Source: Anaerolineales bacterium
Lineage (GTDB): Bacteria; Chloroflexota; Anaerolineae; Anaerolineales; DRMV01
DNA length: 12,166 nucleotides
Assembly: GCA_015494815.1 (NCBI GenBank)
Contig: WGAK01000141.1
Span: 1-12,166, forward strand
Reading direction: 5' to 3'
The notes under the pieces were generated by a model. The model did not search any database. It was not told the origin of the DNA and saw only the letters and a program-made list of their open reading frames with translations. Positions 6,193-12,166 of the stretch are shown piece by piece. Position 1 is the first letter of the stretch; each line of letters opens with the position of its first letter. The position numbers were made by a program, and so were the translations under genes.

Positions 6193-7217
6193 GCCGGTCC
6201 AAGCGCCCCATCCCCCGGGTGTACATCTTTCACGGCGACGACCACGCGACGCGCGCCGCGTATGTGGCGCGACTGCGCGCCCGCCTGACCGACGAGGGCG
6301 GCGACTGGGCCGAGTGGAACTACCAACGCCTGAGCCCCGAGACCCACACTCTGGCCGACCTGCGGGCCGCGGTGCTGTCGGTGCCCCTGTTCGTGCGGCG
6401 GCGCCTGGTGCACGTGGTGCAGCCGCTGGAATGGGGCAAGGACCCGGCCCAACGCGCGACTTTCCTCGAGATTTTGGCCGCGGTGCCCGCCAGCACGGCC
6501 TGTGTGCTCGACATCCCCACGCCGCTGGAGACGGGCCGCGGCCGCAAGCCCGCGCACTGGCTGCTGGCCTGGGCGCAGCAGCAGGGCCCCCAGCAGGTGT
6601 ATGTCAAGGCCCTGCGCGCGCCGCGTGATGTGGACGACATGGCCCGCTGGCTGTTCAAGGCCGCGGCCGAGGTGCAGGCCCGCCTGACCCCCGACGCCGC
6701 GCAGGCCCTGGCCGCGGCCATCGGTACCGACACCTGGCGGGGGCTCAACGAGATGCGCAAACTGGCCCTCTACGCGGGCGACCGGCCCATCACCGCGGAC
6801 GATGTGGCCGCGTTGGTGGAAGGCGATTGGGCGCCCGACCTGTTCCGCTGGCTGGACGAAGTGGGCGCGGGGCGCATGGACGCGGCCTGGCGCTATCTGC
6901 GCCAACTGCTGGAACGCCACGGGCCCGGCTATGTGTGGAACATGGTGCTGCGGCACTTCCGCCTGCTGCTGGTGCTGCGGGATGCCCTCGAGCAGGGCGC
7001 GGCGCTGTCAACGGTGGCGCGCGAGTGGCGCATCCCCGATTTCGCGCTGAACCGCTACCGCCGTCAAGCCCTGCGCTTTTCGCCCGCCGCGCTGCGGCGT
7101 CTGTATCGCCTGCTCTACACCTTGGAAGCCCGCTTTCGGGCCCACGAAATCACCCAAAGCGAGGCCCTGGAAGCGCTGTTGATGGCCCTGACCCCAACCA
7201 CGAAGGCCCAGGCATAG
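6189..7217 (+). CDS. holA: DNA polymerase III subunit delta
   Basis: The 342-aa length fits the family. The N-terminal domain begins with PRVYIFHGDDHATRAAYVARLRARL, the degenerate nucleotide-binding-like start of delta. It is followed by a VLSVPLFVRRRLVHVVQPLEW block, which corresponds to the clamp-contact region, and by STACVLDIP. The middle domain has LTPDAAQALAAAIGTDTWRGLNEMRKLALYAGDRPITADDVAALV, the AAA+ lid pattern of HolA. The C-terminal collar domain contains LFRWLDEVGAGRMDAAWRYLRQLL and the final SEALEALLMAL. Delta opens the sliding clamp and forms part of the clamp loader at the replication fork. It overlaps DUF6391 by 4 nt (ATGA) and is followed after 5 nt by the phospholipase D-like gene. 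Confidence 0.93.
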   Translation: MSRSKRPIPRVYIFHGDDHATRAAYVARLRARLTDEGGDWAEWNYQRLSPETHTLADLRAAVLSVPLFVRRRLVHVVQPLEWGKDPAQRATFLEILAAVPASTACVLDIPTPLETGRGRKPAHWLLAWAQQQGPQQVYVKALRAPRDVDDMARWLFKAAAEVQARLTPDAAQALAAAIGTDTWRGLNEMRKLALYAGDRPITADDVAALVEGDWAPDLFRWLDEVGAGRMDAAWRYLRQLLERHGPGYVWNMVLRHFRLLLVLRDALEQGAALSTVAREWRIPDFALNRYRRQALRFSPAALRRLYRLLYTLEARFRAHEITQSEALEALLMALTPTTKAQA

Positions 7218-7222
7218 CGCGT

Positions 7223-8362
7223 ATGGCGTCTCCTCCGGCTGCATCTTCCTCTCCCTGGCGCGTGTTGGGCGGCCTGCTGGCCCTGGTGCTGGCCCTGGTG
7301 TTGGGCTGGCGCGGCCTCACCCAGCCGCCGGCGCCCCAGCCCCTCGCGGGGCCGTCGCCCACATCCATGCTGGCCCTCACCCCCGTGCCCGCGGACGGCG
7401 CGCCGGTAGAGCATTACCGCGCGGCCGCGTGGGAACTCTTCCTCACCCGGCCCGACCTGCCCGCCGCGCAAAGCCACCGGGGTGGCCCCGATGCTTTTCT
7501 GGCCCAGGCCCTGCGCGCGGCCCAGCGCCGCATTGACATGGCCGCCTATGACCTGGATTTGTGGAGCCTGCGCGACGCGCTGCTCGAGGCCCACCGCCGG
7601 GGCGTCGCCGTGCGCCTGGTGGTGGACGAAGACCACCGCACCCCCGAGGTGCAGGCCCTGCAGCAGGCGGGCATCCCCGTGGTGTTCGACCAGGGCAAGG
7701 GCCTGATGCACCACAAGTTCGTGGTCGTGGACGATGCCGAGGTGTGGACCGGCTCCATGAACTTCACGGTCAACGGCGCCTATCGCAACGGCAACAACCT
7801 CATCCGCCTGACCTCGTCCCGGCTGGCCGCGGACTATCGCCGCGAGTTCGAGGAGATGTTCGCCGAGCACCGCTTTGGCCCCGACTCGCGCGCGGACACG
7901 CCCTATCCGCATCTCACCCTGAACGGCGTGCCGGTGGAGGTGTACTTCTCGCCCGACGAGCATCCCCAGGCCCGGCTGGTGTCGCTGCTGCGGGAGGCTC
8001 ACAACGAGGTGCTGTTGCTGGCCTACACCTGGACCGCCGACCCGCTCACCGACGCGCTGTTGGCGCAGGCCCAGGACGGGGTGGCGGTCTACGGCTGGCT
8101 CGAGGCCGCGCAACTGGACGCCGCGGGGCACGACTACCCGCGCCTGCAGGCCGCAGGGCTGGAGGTGACGCCCGACCCGCTGCCCGGCATGCTGCACCAC
8201 AAAGTGCTGGTGCTGGACCATCAGGTGGTGGTGCTGGGCTCCTACAACTTCACGCGGGCGGCCGATGTGCGCAACGACGAGAATCTGCTGGTGGTACGCG
8301 ATGCCAACCTGGCCGCGGCTTTTTACGCCTGGTGGCAAACCCAGCGCGCGGCCTGGCCGTAG
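7223..8362 (+). CDS. Membrane-anchored phospholipase D-like protein with two HKD motifs
   Basis: The 379-aa product has an N-terminal hydrophobic helix (about 12-31) with no lipobox, then a Pro-rich linker. It is probably exported and anchored. The two PLD half-domains each carry HxKx4D: HHKFVVVD (H163, K165, D170) followed by GSMNFT, and HHKVLVLD (H325, K327, D332) followed by GSYNFT. All catalytic residues of the phosphodiesterase pair are intact. The family includes phospholipases, nucleases and phosphatidyl transferases; the sequence does not decide which. ATG 7223 lies 5 nt after holA with only weak Shine-Dalgarno complementarity. The 3' end overlaps the probable start of the LysM gene. 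It shares the holA transcript by position, with no evident functional link to replication. Confidence 0.88.
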   Translation: MASPPAASSSPWRVLGGLLALVLALVLGWRGLTQPPAPQPLAGPSPTSMLALTPVPADGAPVEHYRAAAWELFLTRPDLPAAQSHRGGPDAFLAQALRAAQRRIDMAAYDLDLWSLRDALLEAHRRGVAVRLVVDEDHRTPEVQALQQAGIPVVFDQGKGLMHHKFVVVDDAEVWTGSMNFTVNGAYRNGNNLIRLTSSRLAADYRREFEEMFAEHRFGPDSRADTPYPHLTLNGVPVEVYFSPDEHPQARLVSLLREAHNEVLLLAYTWTADPLTDALLAQAQDGVAVYGWLEAAQLDAAGHDYPRLQAAGLEVTPDPLPGMLHHKVLVLDHQVVVLGSYNFTRAADVRNDENLLVVRDANLAAAFYAWWQTQRAAWP

Positions 8363-9314
8363 GCCCGGTCGCGGGCCGGGGCTCTGGCTCGGTCTCGTGC
8401 TGCTGCTGATAGGGGGGACGGGCTGCCGCGGGCCCGCGCCGTCGCCCGTGGCGACCCGGTCGCCCACGCCGTGGCCCACGCCGCGCGCGTACCGGTCCCC
8501 CACGCCGCCGCGGCCGCTGCCGACGGTGACCTTTCCTGCCGCGACCCCGGCCGCGGCCACACCCACGCCCATCGTCCACATCGTGCAAGAAGGCGACACC
8601 TTCTCGAGCATCGCGCTGCGTTACGGCGTCACGGTCGAGACGCTGCAGAAGGCCAACCCCGGGCTCGACCCGGCCGCGCTGCCCGTGGGCGCGCAGGTCG
8701 TGGTGCCCCAGGCGGGGCAGGCCCTGGGCCTGCTGGCCACGCCTACCCCCCAGCCGGTGCAGGTGCGGGGGCCCTGGTGCTTCGCCACCGCCACCCGCGC
8801 GGTGTGCACCCTGGCCGCGCGCAACCCCGGCCGCGCGCCGTTGCTGTCAGTGCAGGTGCTGCTGGAGGTCAACGACCCCACCTGGGGAGCGGATGCGCCC
8901 TGGCAGACCACGGTCCGGCCGTGGGTGCTGTTCGTGCCGCCCCAAGGCGAAGTGCCCCTGGCCGTGCCGCTGCCGCGCGCGCTGGGCCCGCAAGCCGCGG
9001 TGCGCGCGGTGGTGCTGCAAGCCCTGCCCGCGGACGCGGCCGAACCGGGGGTGCGTCCGCTGGAGGCCCAGGCCCAACCGCCGCCCGCGTCCACCGCGCC
9101 GCCCTGGCCCGTGACGGTCACCGTGGCCGACGCGGAAGACGACGCCCTGGTGGGCGTGCTGGTGGCCGCCTACGACGCGGCCGACCGGGTGGTGGCCGTG
9201 CGCTACGCCGAGGCTCCCGCCGCGGCCTGGGCCGCGGGGCGCACGGTATGGCTGTATCCCCTGGCCCAGGGGCCCTGGCAGCGGGTGGCCGTTTGGGCCG
9301 AAGCCTACCCCTGA
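8301..9314 (+). CDS. LysM-domain lipoprotein
   Basis: The frame gives 337 aa from ATG 8301. An Arg-rich N-region (17-24) and hydrophobic core LWLGLVLLLIG (28-38) end in a lipobox-like GGTGC with C42, so the mature protein is probably a lipid-anchored surface protein. A Thr/Pro linker covers about 43-88. LysM spans about 91-137 (VHIVQEGDTFSSIALRYGV, ending VGAQVVVP) and should bind N-acetylglucosamine-containing glycan. The remaining 200 residues have two beta-rich segments, WCFATATRAVCTLAARNPGR and VTVTVADAEDDALVGVLVAAYDAADRVV, resembling FxLyD-type repeats; that call is tentative. The start is uncertain. ATG 8301 overlaps the upstream gene by 62 nt, while GTG 8397 would leave too short a signal peptide without basic residues. 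Confidence 0.8.
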   Translation: MPTWPRLFTPGGKPSARPGRRPGRGPGLWLGLVLLLIGGTGCRGPAPSPVATRSPTPWPTPRAYRSPTPPRPLPTVTFPAATPAAATPTPIVHIVQEGDTFSSIALRYGVTVETLQKANPGLDPAALPVGAQVVVPQAGQALGLLATPTPQPVQVRGPWCFATATRAVCTLAARNPGRAPLLSVQVLLEVNDPTWGADAPWQTTVRPWVLFVPPQGEVPLAVPLPRALGPQAAVRAVVLQALPADAAEPGVRPLEAQAQPPPASTAPPWPVTVTVADAEDDALVGVLVAAYDAADRVVAVRYAEAPAAAWAAGRTVWLYPLAQGPWQRVAVWAEAYP

Positions 9315-9329
9315 GGCCCGGGAACGCGA

Positions 9330-9335
9330 TACAAT
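9330..9335 (+). promoter_or_regulatory. TACAAT -10 element directly before the hydrolase start
   Basis: TACAAT lies 6 nt before ATG 9342. A -10 here would put transcription initiation at or next to the A of the start codon, giving a leaderless mRNA. No clear -35 is seen, and GAAGAC between the two is a poor Shine-Dalgarno. Confidence 0.4.
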
Positions 9336-9341
9336 GAAGAC

Positions 9342-9992
9342 ATGAGCGAGCCGTTGAGCATCGTGCCCCTGGTGGTAGGCCCTCTGGAGACCAACGCCTA
9401 TCTGCTGGCCGACCCGGCCAGCCGCGTGGCCGTGGTGGTGGACCCCGGCGCGGAAGGTCGTCGCATCGCCGCGGAAGCGCAACGCCGGGGCTGGCGCATT
9501 CGGCATGTGTGGCTCACCCACGCGCACTTCGACCACATCGCGGGGTTGGCCGAACTGGCCGAAGCCCTGCCCACCTGGCCGCTGGTCGCGCTGCATCCCG
9601 ACGATGTGTGGCTGTGGCGCCTGGAGGGCGGCGCGCCGTTGTTCGGCCTGCGGCTGGACCCCGGCCCCGAGCCCACGGTCCACCTGCGCCACGGCCAGCG
9701 TTTGCGCGTGGGCGCGGTGGAATTCGAGGTGCGGCACGCGCCCGGCCACACGCCCGGGCATGTGATGTTCTACGCGCCCGCGGTCGGGGTGCTCCTGGCC
9801 GGGGATGTCATCTTTCGCGAAAGCATCGGCCGCACCGACCTGCCCCAGGGCGACCACGACGCGTTGCTGCACAGCATCCGCACGCAAGTGCTCACCCTGC
9901 CCGACGAAACCCGCATTCTGCCCGGCCACGGCCCGGCCACCACGGTGGGGCACGAGCGGCGCTTCAACCCGTTCGTGGCCGAGGCCGACTGA
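9342..9992 (+). CDS. Metallo-beta-lactamase-fold hydrolase, glyoxalase II-like
   Basis: The 216-aa product is cytoplasmic. It has the THAHFDH motif (H60, H62, D64, H65) and the remaining metal ligands H136 (APGHTPGH), D155 (LAGDVIF) and H196 (LPGHG), giving a full binuclear site. GPLETNAYLL near the N-terminus and GRTDLPQGD at about 164-172 are typical of the short glyoxalase II/YcbL-type thioester hydrolases. These cleave S-acylated small thiols such as S-lactoyl conjugates. The thiol used here is unknown, and the long C-terminal glutathione-binding domain of classical GloB is absent. It begins 27 nt after the LysM stop and may have its own leaderless promoter. Alanine racemase follows after 25 nt. 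Confidence 0.9.
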   Translation: MSEPLSIVPLVVGPLETNAYLLADPASRVAVVVDPGAEGRRIAAEAQRRGWRIRHVWLTHAHFDHIAGLAELAEALPTWPLVALHPDDVWLWRLEGGAPLFGLRLDPGPEPTVHLRHGQRLRVGAVEFEVRHAPGHTPGHVMFYAPAVGVLLAGDVIFRESIGRTDLPQGDHDALLHSIRTQVLTLPDETRILPGHGPATTVGHERRFNPFVAEAD

Positions 9993-10017
9993 TGCGCCTG
10001 TGGTACGGAGAAGCATC

Positions 10018-11160
10018 ATGACCGAGCGGGCCGCCGCCATCACCTGGGCCGAAGTGGACCTGGACGCCTATCAAGCCAACCTGCGCGCATTGCAGCAGTG
10101 GGTGGGGCCGCGCGTGCAGGTGTTCGCGGTGGTCAAGGCCAACGCCTATGGGCACGGACTGGTGCCCATGGCCCGGGCCGCGGTGCAGGCCGGCGCCACC
10201 CGGCTGGTGGTGCACCGCCTGGAAGAGGGCCTGGCGCTGCGCGCCGCGGGCATTGCCGCGCCCATCTTGCTGTTGGGGTATGTGCCCGTGGCTGCCGCGC
10301 CGGCCGTTGCCCAACATGGCCTCATCCCCACGGTCATCACCCTGGAATTTTTGCAGGCCCTGGCCTCGCACGCCAGCCCCGCGCGTCCCCACCCCGTGCA
10401 CATCAATGTAGACACGGGCATGGGGCGCTACGGATTGCTGCCCCACGAGGTGGTGGATTTCCTGCGCGCGGTGCAGCACATCCCCGGCGTGCAGGTGGAG
10501 GGCCTGTACACCCACTTCGCCACGGCCGACGAAGCCGACACCACCTATTTGCAGCGCCAATGGACGGTTTTCCGCGAAGTGTTGGCCGCGGTCGAGGCCG
10601 CGGGCCTGATGCCGCCGGTGCGTCACGCGTGCAACAGCGCGGCCACCTTCGCGCTGCCCGCCGCGCACCTGGACGCGGTGCGCCCCGGCATTGCCACCTA
10701 TGGCCTGCGTCCCTCGCTGGCCTGGGAGCCGCCCGTGCCCTTGCGCCCGGTGCTGACCTGGAAGAGCCGCGTGGCCCGGGTGCGCACCCTGCCCGCGGGC
10801 AGCAGCATCGGCTACGGCCGCACCTACATCACCAAACGCCCCACCACCGTGGCGCTGGTGCCCGTGGGCTATGGCGACGGCTATGTGCGTCGGCTGTCCA
10901 ATCGGGCCCAGGTGCTGGTGCACGGCCGGCGTGCGCCCGTGGTCGGCCGGGTGAGCATGGACCAAATCGTGGTGGATGTCTCGCACATCCCCGGGGTGGC
11001 GCTGGAAGACGAGGTGGTGTTGCTGGGCGCCCAGGGTGAGGCGCGCATCACCGCCGAAGAGATGGCGGCCTGGGCCGAGACCATCAACTACGAAGTCACC
11101 ACCCTGATGTTGCCTCGCGTGCCGCGCGTCTATCACGGCGCGGCCGCGTCCCTCGCGTGA
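10018..11160 (+). CDS. alr: Alanine racemase, PLP-dependent
   Basis: The 380-aa length is standard. AVVKANAYGHG contains the PLP Schiff-base lysine K40. INVDTGMGRYG and NSAATF line the barrel. SIGYGRTY supplies the second catalytic base Y266, and VPVGYGDGY, VGRVSMDQ and EVTTLMLPRVPRVY are the usual C-terminal blocks. It interconverts L- and D-alanine, mainly for peptidoglycan precursors, and acts as a dimer in the cytoplasm. ATG 10018 has GGAG 7 nt upstream, and the alternative in-frame extension into the hydrolase gene is rejected. A D-alanine enzyme and a LysM lipoprotein nearby fit a cell with peptidoglycan. Confidence 0.97.
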   Translation: MTERAAAITWAEVDLDAYQANLRALQQWVGPRVQVFAVVKANAYGHGLVPMARAAVQAGATRLVVHRLEEGLALRAAGIAAPILLLGYVPVAAAPAVAQHGLIPTVITLEFLQALASHASPARPHPVHINVDTGMGRYGLLPHEVVDFLRAVQHIPGVQVEGLYTHFATADEADTTYLQRQWTVFREVLAAVEAAGLMPPVRHACNSAATFALPAAHLDAVRPGIATYGLRPSLAWEPPVPLRPVLTWKSRVARVRTLPAGSSIGYGRTYITKRPTTVALVPVGYGDGYVRRLSNRAQVLVHGRRAPVVGRVSMDQIVVDVSHIPGVALEDEVVLLGAQGEARITAEEMAAWAETINYEVTTLMLPRVPRVYHGAAASLA

Positions 11161-11167
11161 GGTGCCC

Positions 11168-11614
11168 ATGCCCCGCCTGGCCCGTTTGTACCTCAAAAGC
11201 GCCTTTGCCTACCTGCTGCTGGCCTTCACGGTGGACGGGCTGGCCCTGCTGCCCGGCCTGCGGGCCCGGCCGGTGTGGGCCGTGGTGCGGCCTACCTGGT
11301 GGCACTTGTTCCTGGTGGGTTGGGTGACGCAAATGATATTCGGCGCGGCGTATTGGATGTTCCCCATCGTGGGCCACGGCCCCACCAAACGGGGGGACGA
11401 GCGCCCGGTCTGGGCCGCGTGGGGGCTGCTCAACGGCGGCCTGCTGCTGCGCACGGTGAGCGAGCCCTGGCAGGCGCTGCACCCCGGGGGGCTCGCGGCC
11501 GCGGGCCTGGTGGCCGCGGCGTGGCTGCAATGGGCCGCGGGCGTGGCCTTCGTGGTGCACATCTGGCCTCGCATTCGCGGCTGGTATCGCGGCCCGCGCC
11601 CGAGGGAGGCCTGA
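11168..11614 (+). CDS. Small four-helix membrane protein, cbb3 oxidase subunit I-like (paralog 1)
   Basis: The 148-aa product has four predicted helices (about 10-29, 44-66, 81-97, 108-132). Helix 2 carries WWHLFLVGWVTQMIFGAAYWMFP with H46, resembling one helix hairpin of heme-copper oxidase subunit I. It is far too short (about 150 versus 450 or more residues) to be that subunit. Short four-helix proteins of this type are often annotated as cbb3-type subunit I, without a shown function. ATG 11168 is preferred over GTG 11162 because TGAGGTG precedes it. It starts 7 nt after alr and is followed after 2 nt by a paralog with the same core motif. Heme binding is possible but not demonstrated. Confidence 0.75.
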   Translation: MPRLARLYLKSAFAYLLLAFTVDGLALLPGLRARPVWAVVRPTWWHLFLVGWVTQMIFGAAYWMFPIVGHGPTKRGDERPVWAAWGLLNGGLLLRTVSEPWQALHPGGLAAAGLVAAAWLQWAAGVAFVVHIWPRIRGWYRGPRPREA

Positions 11615-11616
11615 CC

Positions 11617-12054
11617 ATGCCGCGCGTCAGCCGCTGGTATGTGCGCACGGCCTGGGCCCACTTTCTGGTGGCCATCACCTGGGGGGCCTTGCTGCTTACC
11701 TACAAAGCCTGGCCCGGCCTGGGCGCGTGGGTCTGGCGACTGCGGGGCTGGCACATCGAGGCCCTGCTGGTCGGGTGGGGCACGCAGATGATTTTGGGCG
11801 TGTTGTTCTGGTGGCTGCCCAAATTGCCCGGCGGCGTGAGCCGCGGCCCTCAAGCGCCCGTGTGGCTGGCCTATGGCCTGCTCAACGCGGGGGTGGCCGC
11901 GGTGGTGGTCGCGCACACCTGGGGTTGGGGAGATGGGCTCCGCTGGGGCCGGGCCCTGGAGATGCTGGCCGGCCTGACCTTTGCGGTCAACGCCTGGCCG
12001 CGCATTCGGCCCTTGGTGCGGGCCCCGGCCCGCCCCCGGAGGACGTCCCCATGA
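11617..12054 (+). CDS. Small four-helix membrane protein, cbb3 oxidase subunit I-like (paralog 2)
   Basis: The 145-aa product has the same layout as its upstream neighbour. MPRVSRWYVRTAWAHFLVAIT opens helix 1, and WHIEALLVGWGTQMILGVLFWWLP forms helix 2 with the histidine again at residue 46. PVWLAYGLLNAGVAAVV forms helix 3, and a fourth helix ends in FAVNAWPRIRPL. The shared VGWxTQMIxG and the WPRIR end show that the two genes are related by duplication. GGGAGG lies 8 nt before ATG 11617. The stop overlaps the next start in ATGA, so three membrane genes are tightly coupled. Function is unknown; a pair of distinct subunits forming a heterodimer is one reading. Confidence 0.75.
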   Translation: MPRVSRWYVRTAWAHFLVAITWGALLLTYKAWPGLGAWVWRLRGWHIEALLVGWGTQMILGVLFWWLPKLPGGVSRGPQAPVWLAYGLLNAGVAAVVVAHTWGWGDGLRWGRALEMLAGLTFAVNAWPRIRPLVRAPARPRRTSP

Positions 12055-12140
12055 GCCGCCCCTGGTGGCGCCTGGCTGCGGCCGCCGGCCTGCTGAGCGC
12101 GGTGGGCATGGGCACCTTAGCCTATGTGGTGCTCTACTAC
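12051..12140 (+). CDS. N-terminus of an exported or membrane protein, cut by adapter
   Basis: ATG 12051 overlaps the previous stop (ATGA), with GGAGGA 8 nt upstream. Thirty genomic codons remain: a short basic start (SRPWWR) and a hydrophobic stretch (LAAAAGLLSAVGMGTLAYVVLYY), so a signal peptide or first transmembrane helix. The frame continues beyond 12140, but those residues are encoded by adapter and must not be used. The identity is not recognisable. Tight coupling to the two oxidase-like proteins suggests a respiratory or membrane-complex role, which is only inference. Confidence 0.6.
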
Positions 12141-12166
12141 CTGTCTCTTATACACATCTCCGAGCC
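12141..12166. other. Nextera transposase adapter read-through (assembly artefact)
   Basis: Positions 12141-12159 are CTGTCTCTTATACACATCT, the exact 19-bp Tn5 mosaic end used in Nextera libraries. It is followed at 12160-12166 by CCGAGCC, the first bases of the Nextera read-2 adapter. This is a library sequence and not part of the genome or a natural insertion. Confidence 0.97.

Noticed and set aside
3801..7217. A 1138-codon plus-strand open frame
   Set aside because: Only its last part (from 6189) is the real holA gene. The earlier part is antisense to the membrane glycosyltransferase and passes through the intergenic repeats, with a Gly/Pro/Arg/Gln-rich composition caused by high GC.
7115..8611. 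A 498-codon minus-strand open frame opposite the PLD and LysM genes
   Set aside because: The plus strand carries intact HKD and LysM motifs. The minus frame has no recognisable domain.
9964..11196. A 410-codon minus-strand open frame opposite alr
   Set aside because: A shadow of a clear alanine racemase, His/Gly/Arg-rich with no domain signal.
12141..12166. Tn5-type mosaic end as a natural transposon boundary
   Set aside because: The 19-bp sequence is the hyperactive Tn5 mosaic end and is followed directly by the commercial read-2 adapter, with no transposon sequence.
1..12166. tRNA, rRNA, CRISPR array, or intrinsic terminators
   Set aside because: I looked for cloverleaf arms, spaced direct repeats and GC stems followed by T-runs and saw none that I could support. 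T-runs are nearly absent at this GC content.

Overview
The window is about 12.2 kb of very GC-rich bacterial DNA, packed with genes that have few gaps and several start/stop overlaps. I read it as a Chloroflexota (Anaerolineae-like) scaffold. This is inferred from an ECF sigma factor paired with a membrane-anchored DUF5667 protein, a DUF6391 protein, Thr-Pro-rich linkers in exported proteins, and small four-helix relatives of cbb3-type oxidase subunit I. It is not proven by a marker gene. The right end is a sequencing adapter and the left end stops inside a short tandem repeat, so the window is probably one whole assembled contig.

Left half (positions 1-5258, all minus strand, transcribed right to left from a divergent intergenic region). 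The order is a GT-C-type membrane glycosyltransferase, a soluble GT-A-like glycosyltransferase, a UDP-glucuronate decarboxylase (UDP-xylose synthase), an ECF sigma factor, and a DUF5667 membrane protein that is its probable anti-sigma or sensor partner. The first three look like a surface-glycan module using a pentose sugar. The sigma and DUF5667 genes overlap by 4 nt (GTGA), which suggests translational coupling. DUF5667 runs off the left edge.

The most interesting signal is regulatory. The 54-bp gap before the sigma gene holds an ECF-type promoter-like block, TTGTAAC-N14-TTCGTTTG-N3-GGGTGGA. The same block with identical spacing recurs inside the DUF5667 reading frame, just upstream of an in-frame ATG with a strong AGGAGG ribosome binding site at the start of the transmembrane helix. 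This suggests an autoregulated sigma factor whose second target is an internal promoter in its own partner gene. Such a promoter could produce a short form that has the membrane anchor and outer domain but lacks the cytoplasmic, presumably sigma-binding, part.

Centre (5259-5655). This is a 397-bp divergent promoter region with one sigma-A-like promoter candidate on each strand, a chain of palindromes and hairpins, and no gene that I can support.

Right half (5656-12140, plus strand). DUF6391 overlaps holA (DNA polymerase III delta subunit), followed by a membrane-anchored phospholipase D-like protein with two HKD motifs, a LysM lipoprotein, a glyoxalase II-like metallo-beta-lactamase-fold hydrolase, alanine racemase, two tandem paralogous four-helix membrane proteins, and the first 30 codons of another membrane or exported protein. 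Positions 12141-12166 are Nextera transposase adapter sequence, not genomic DNA.
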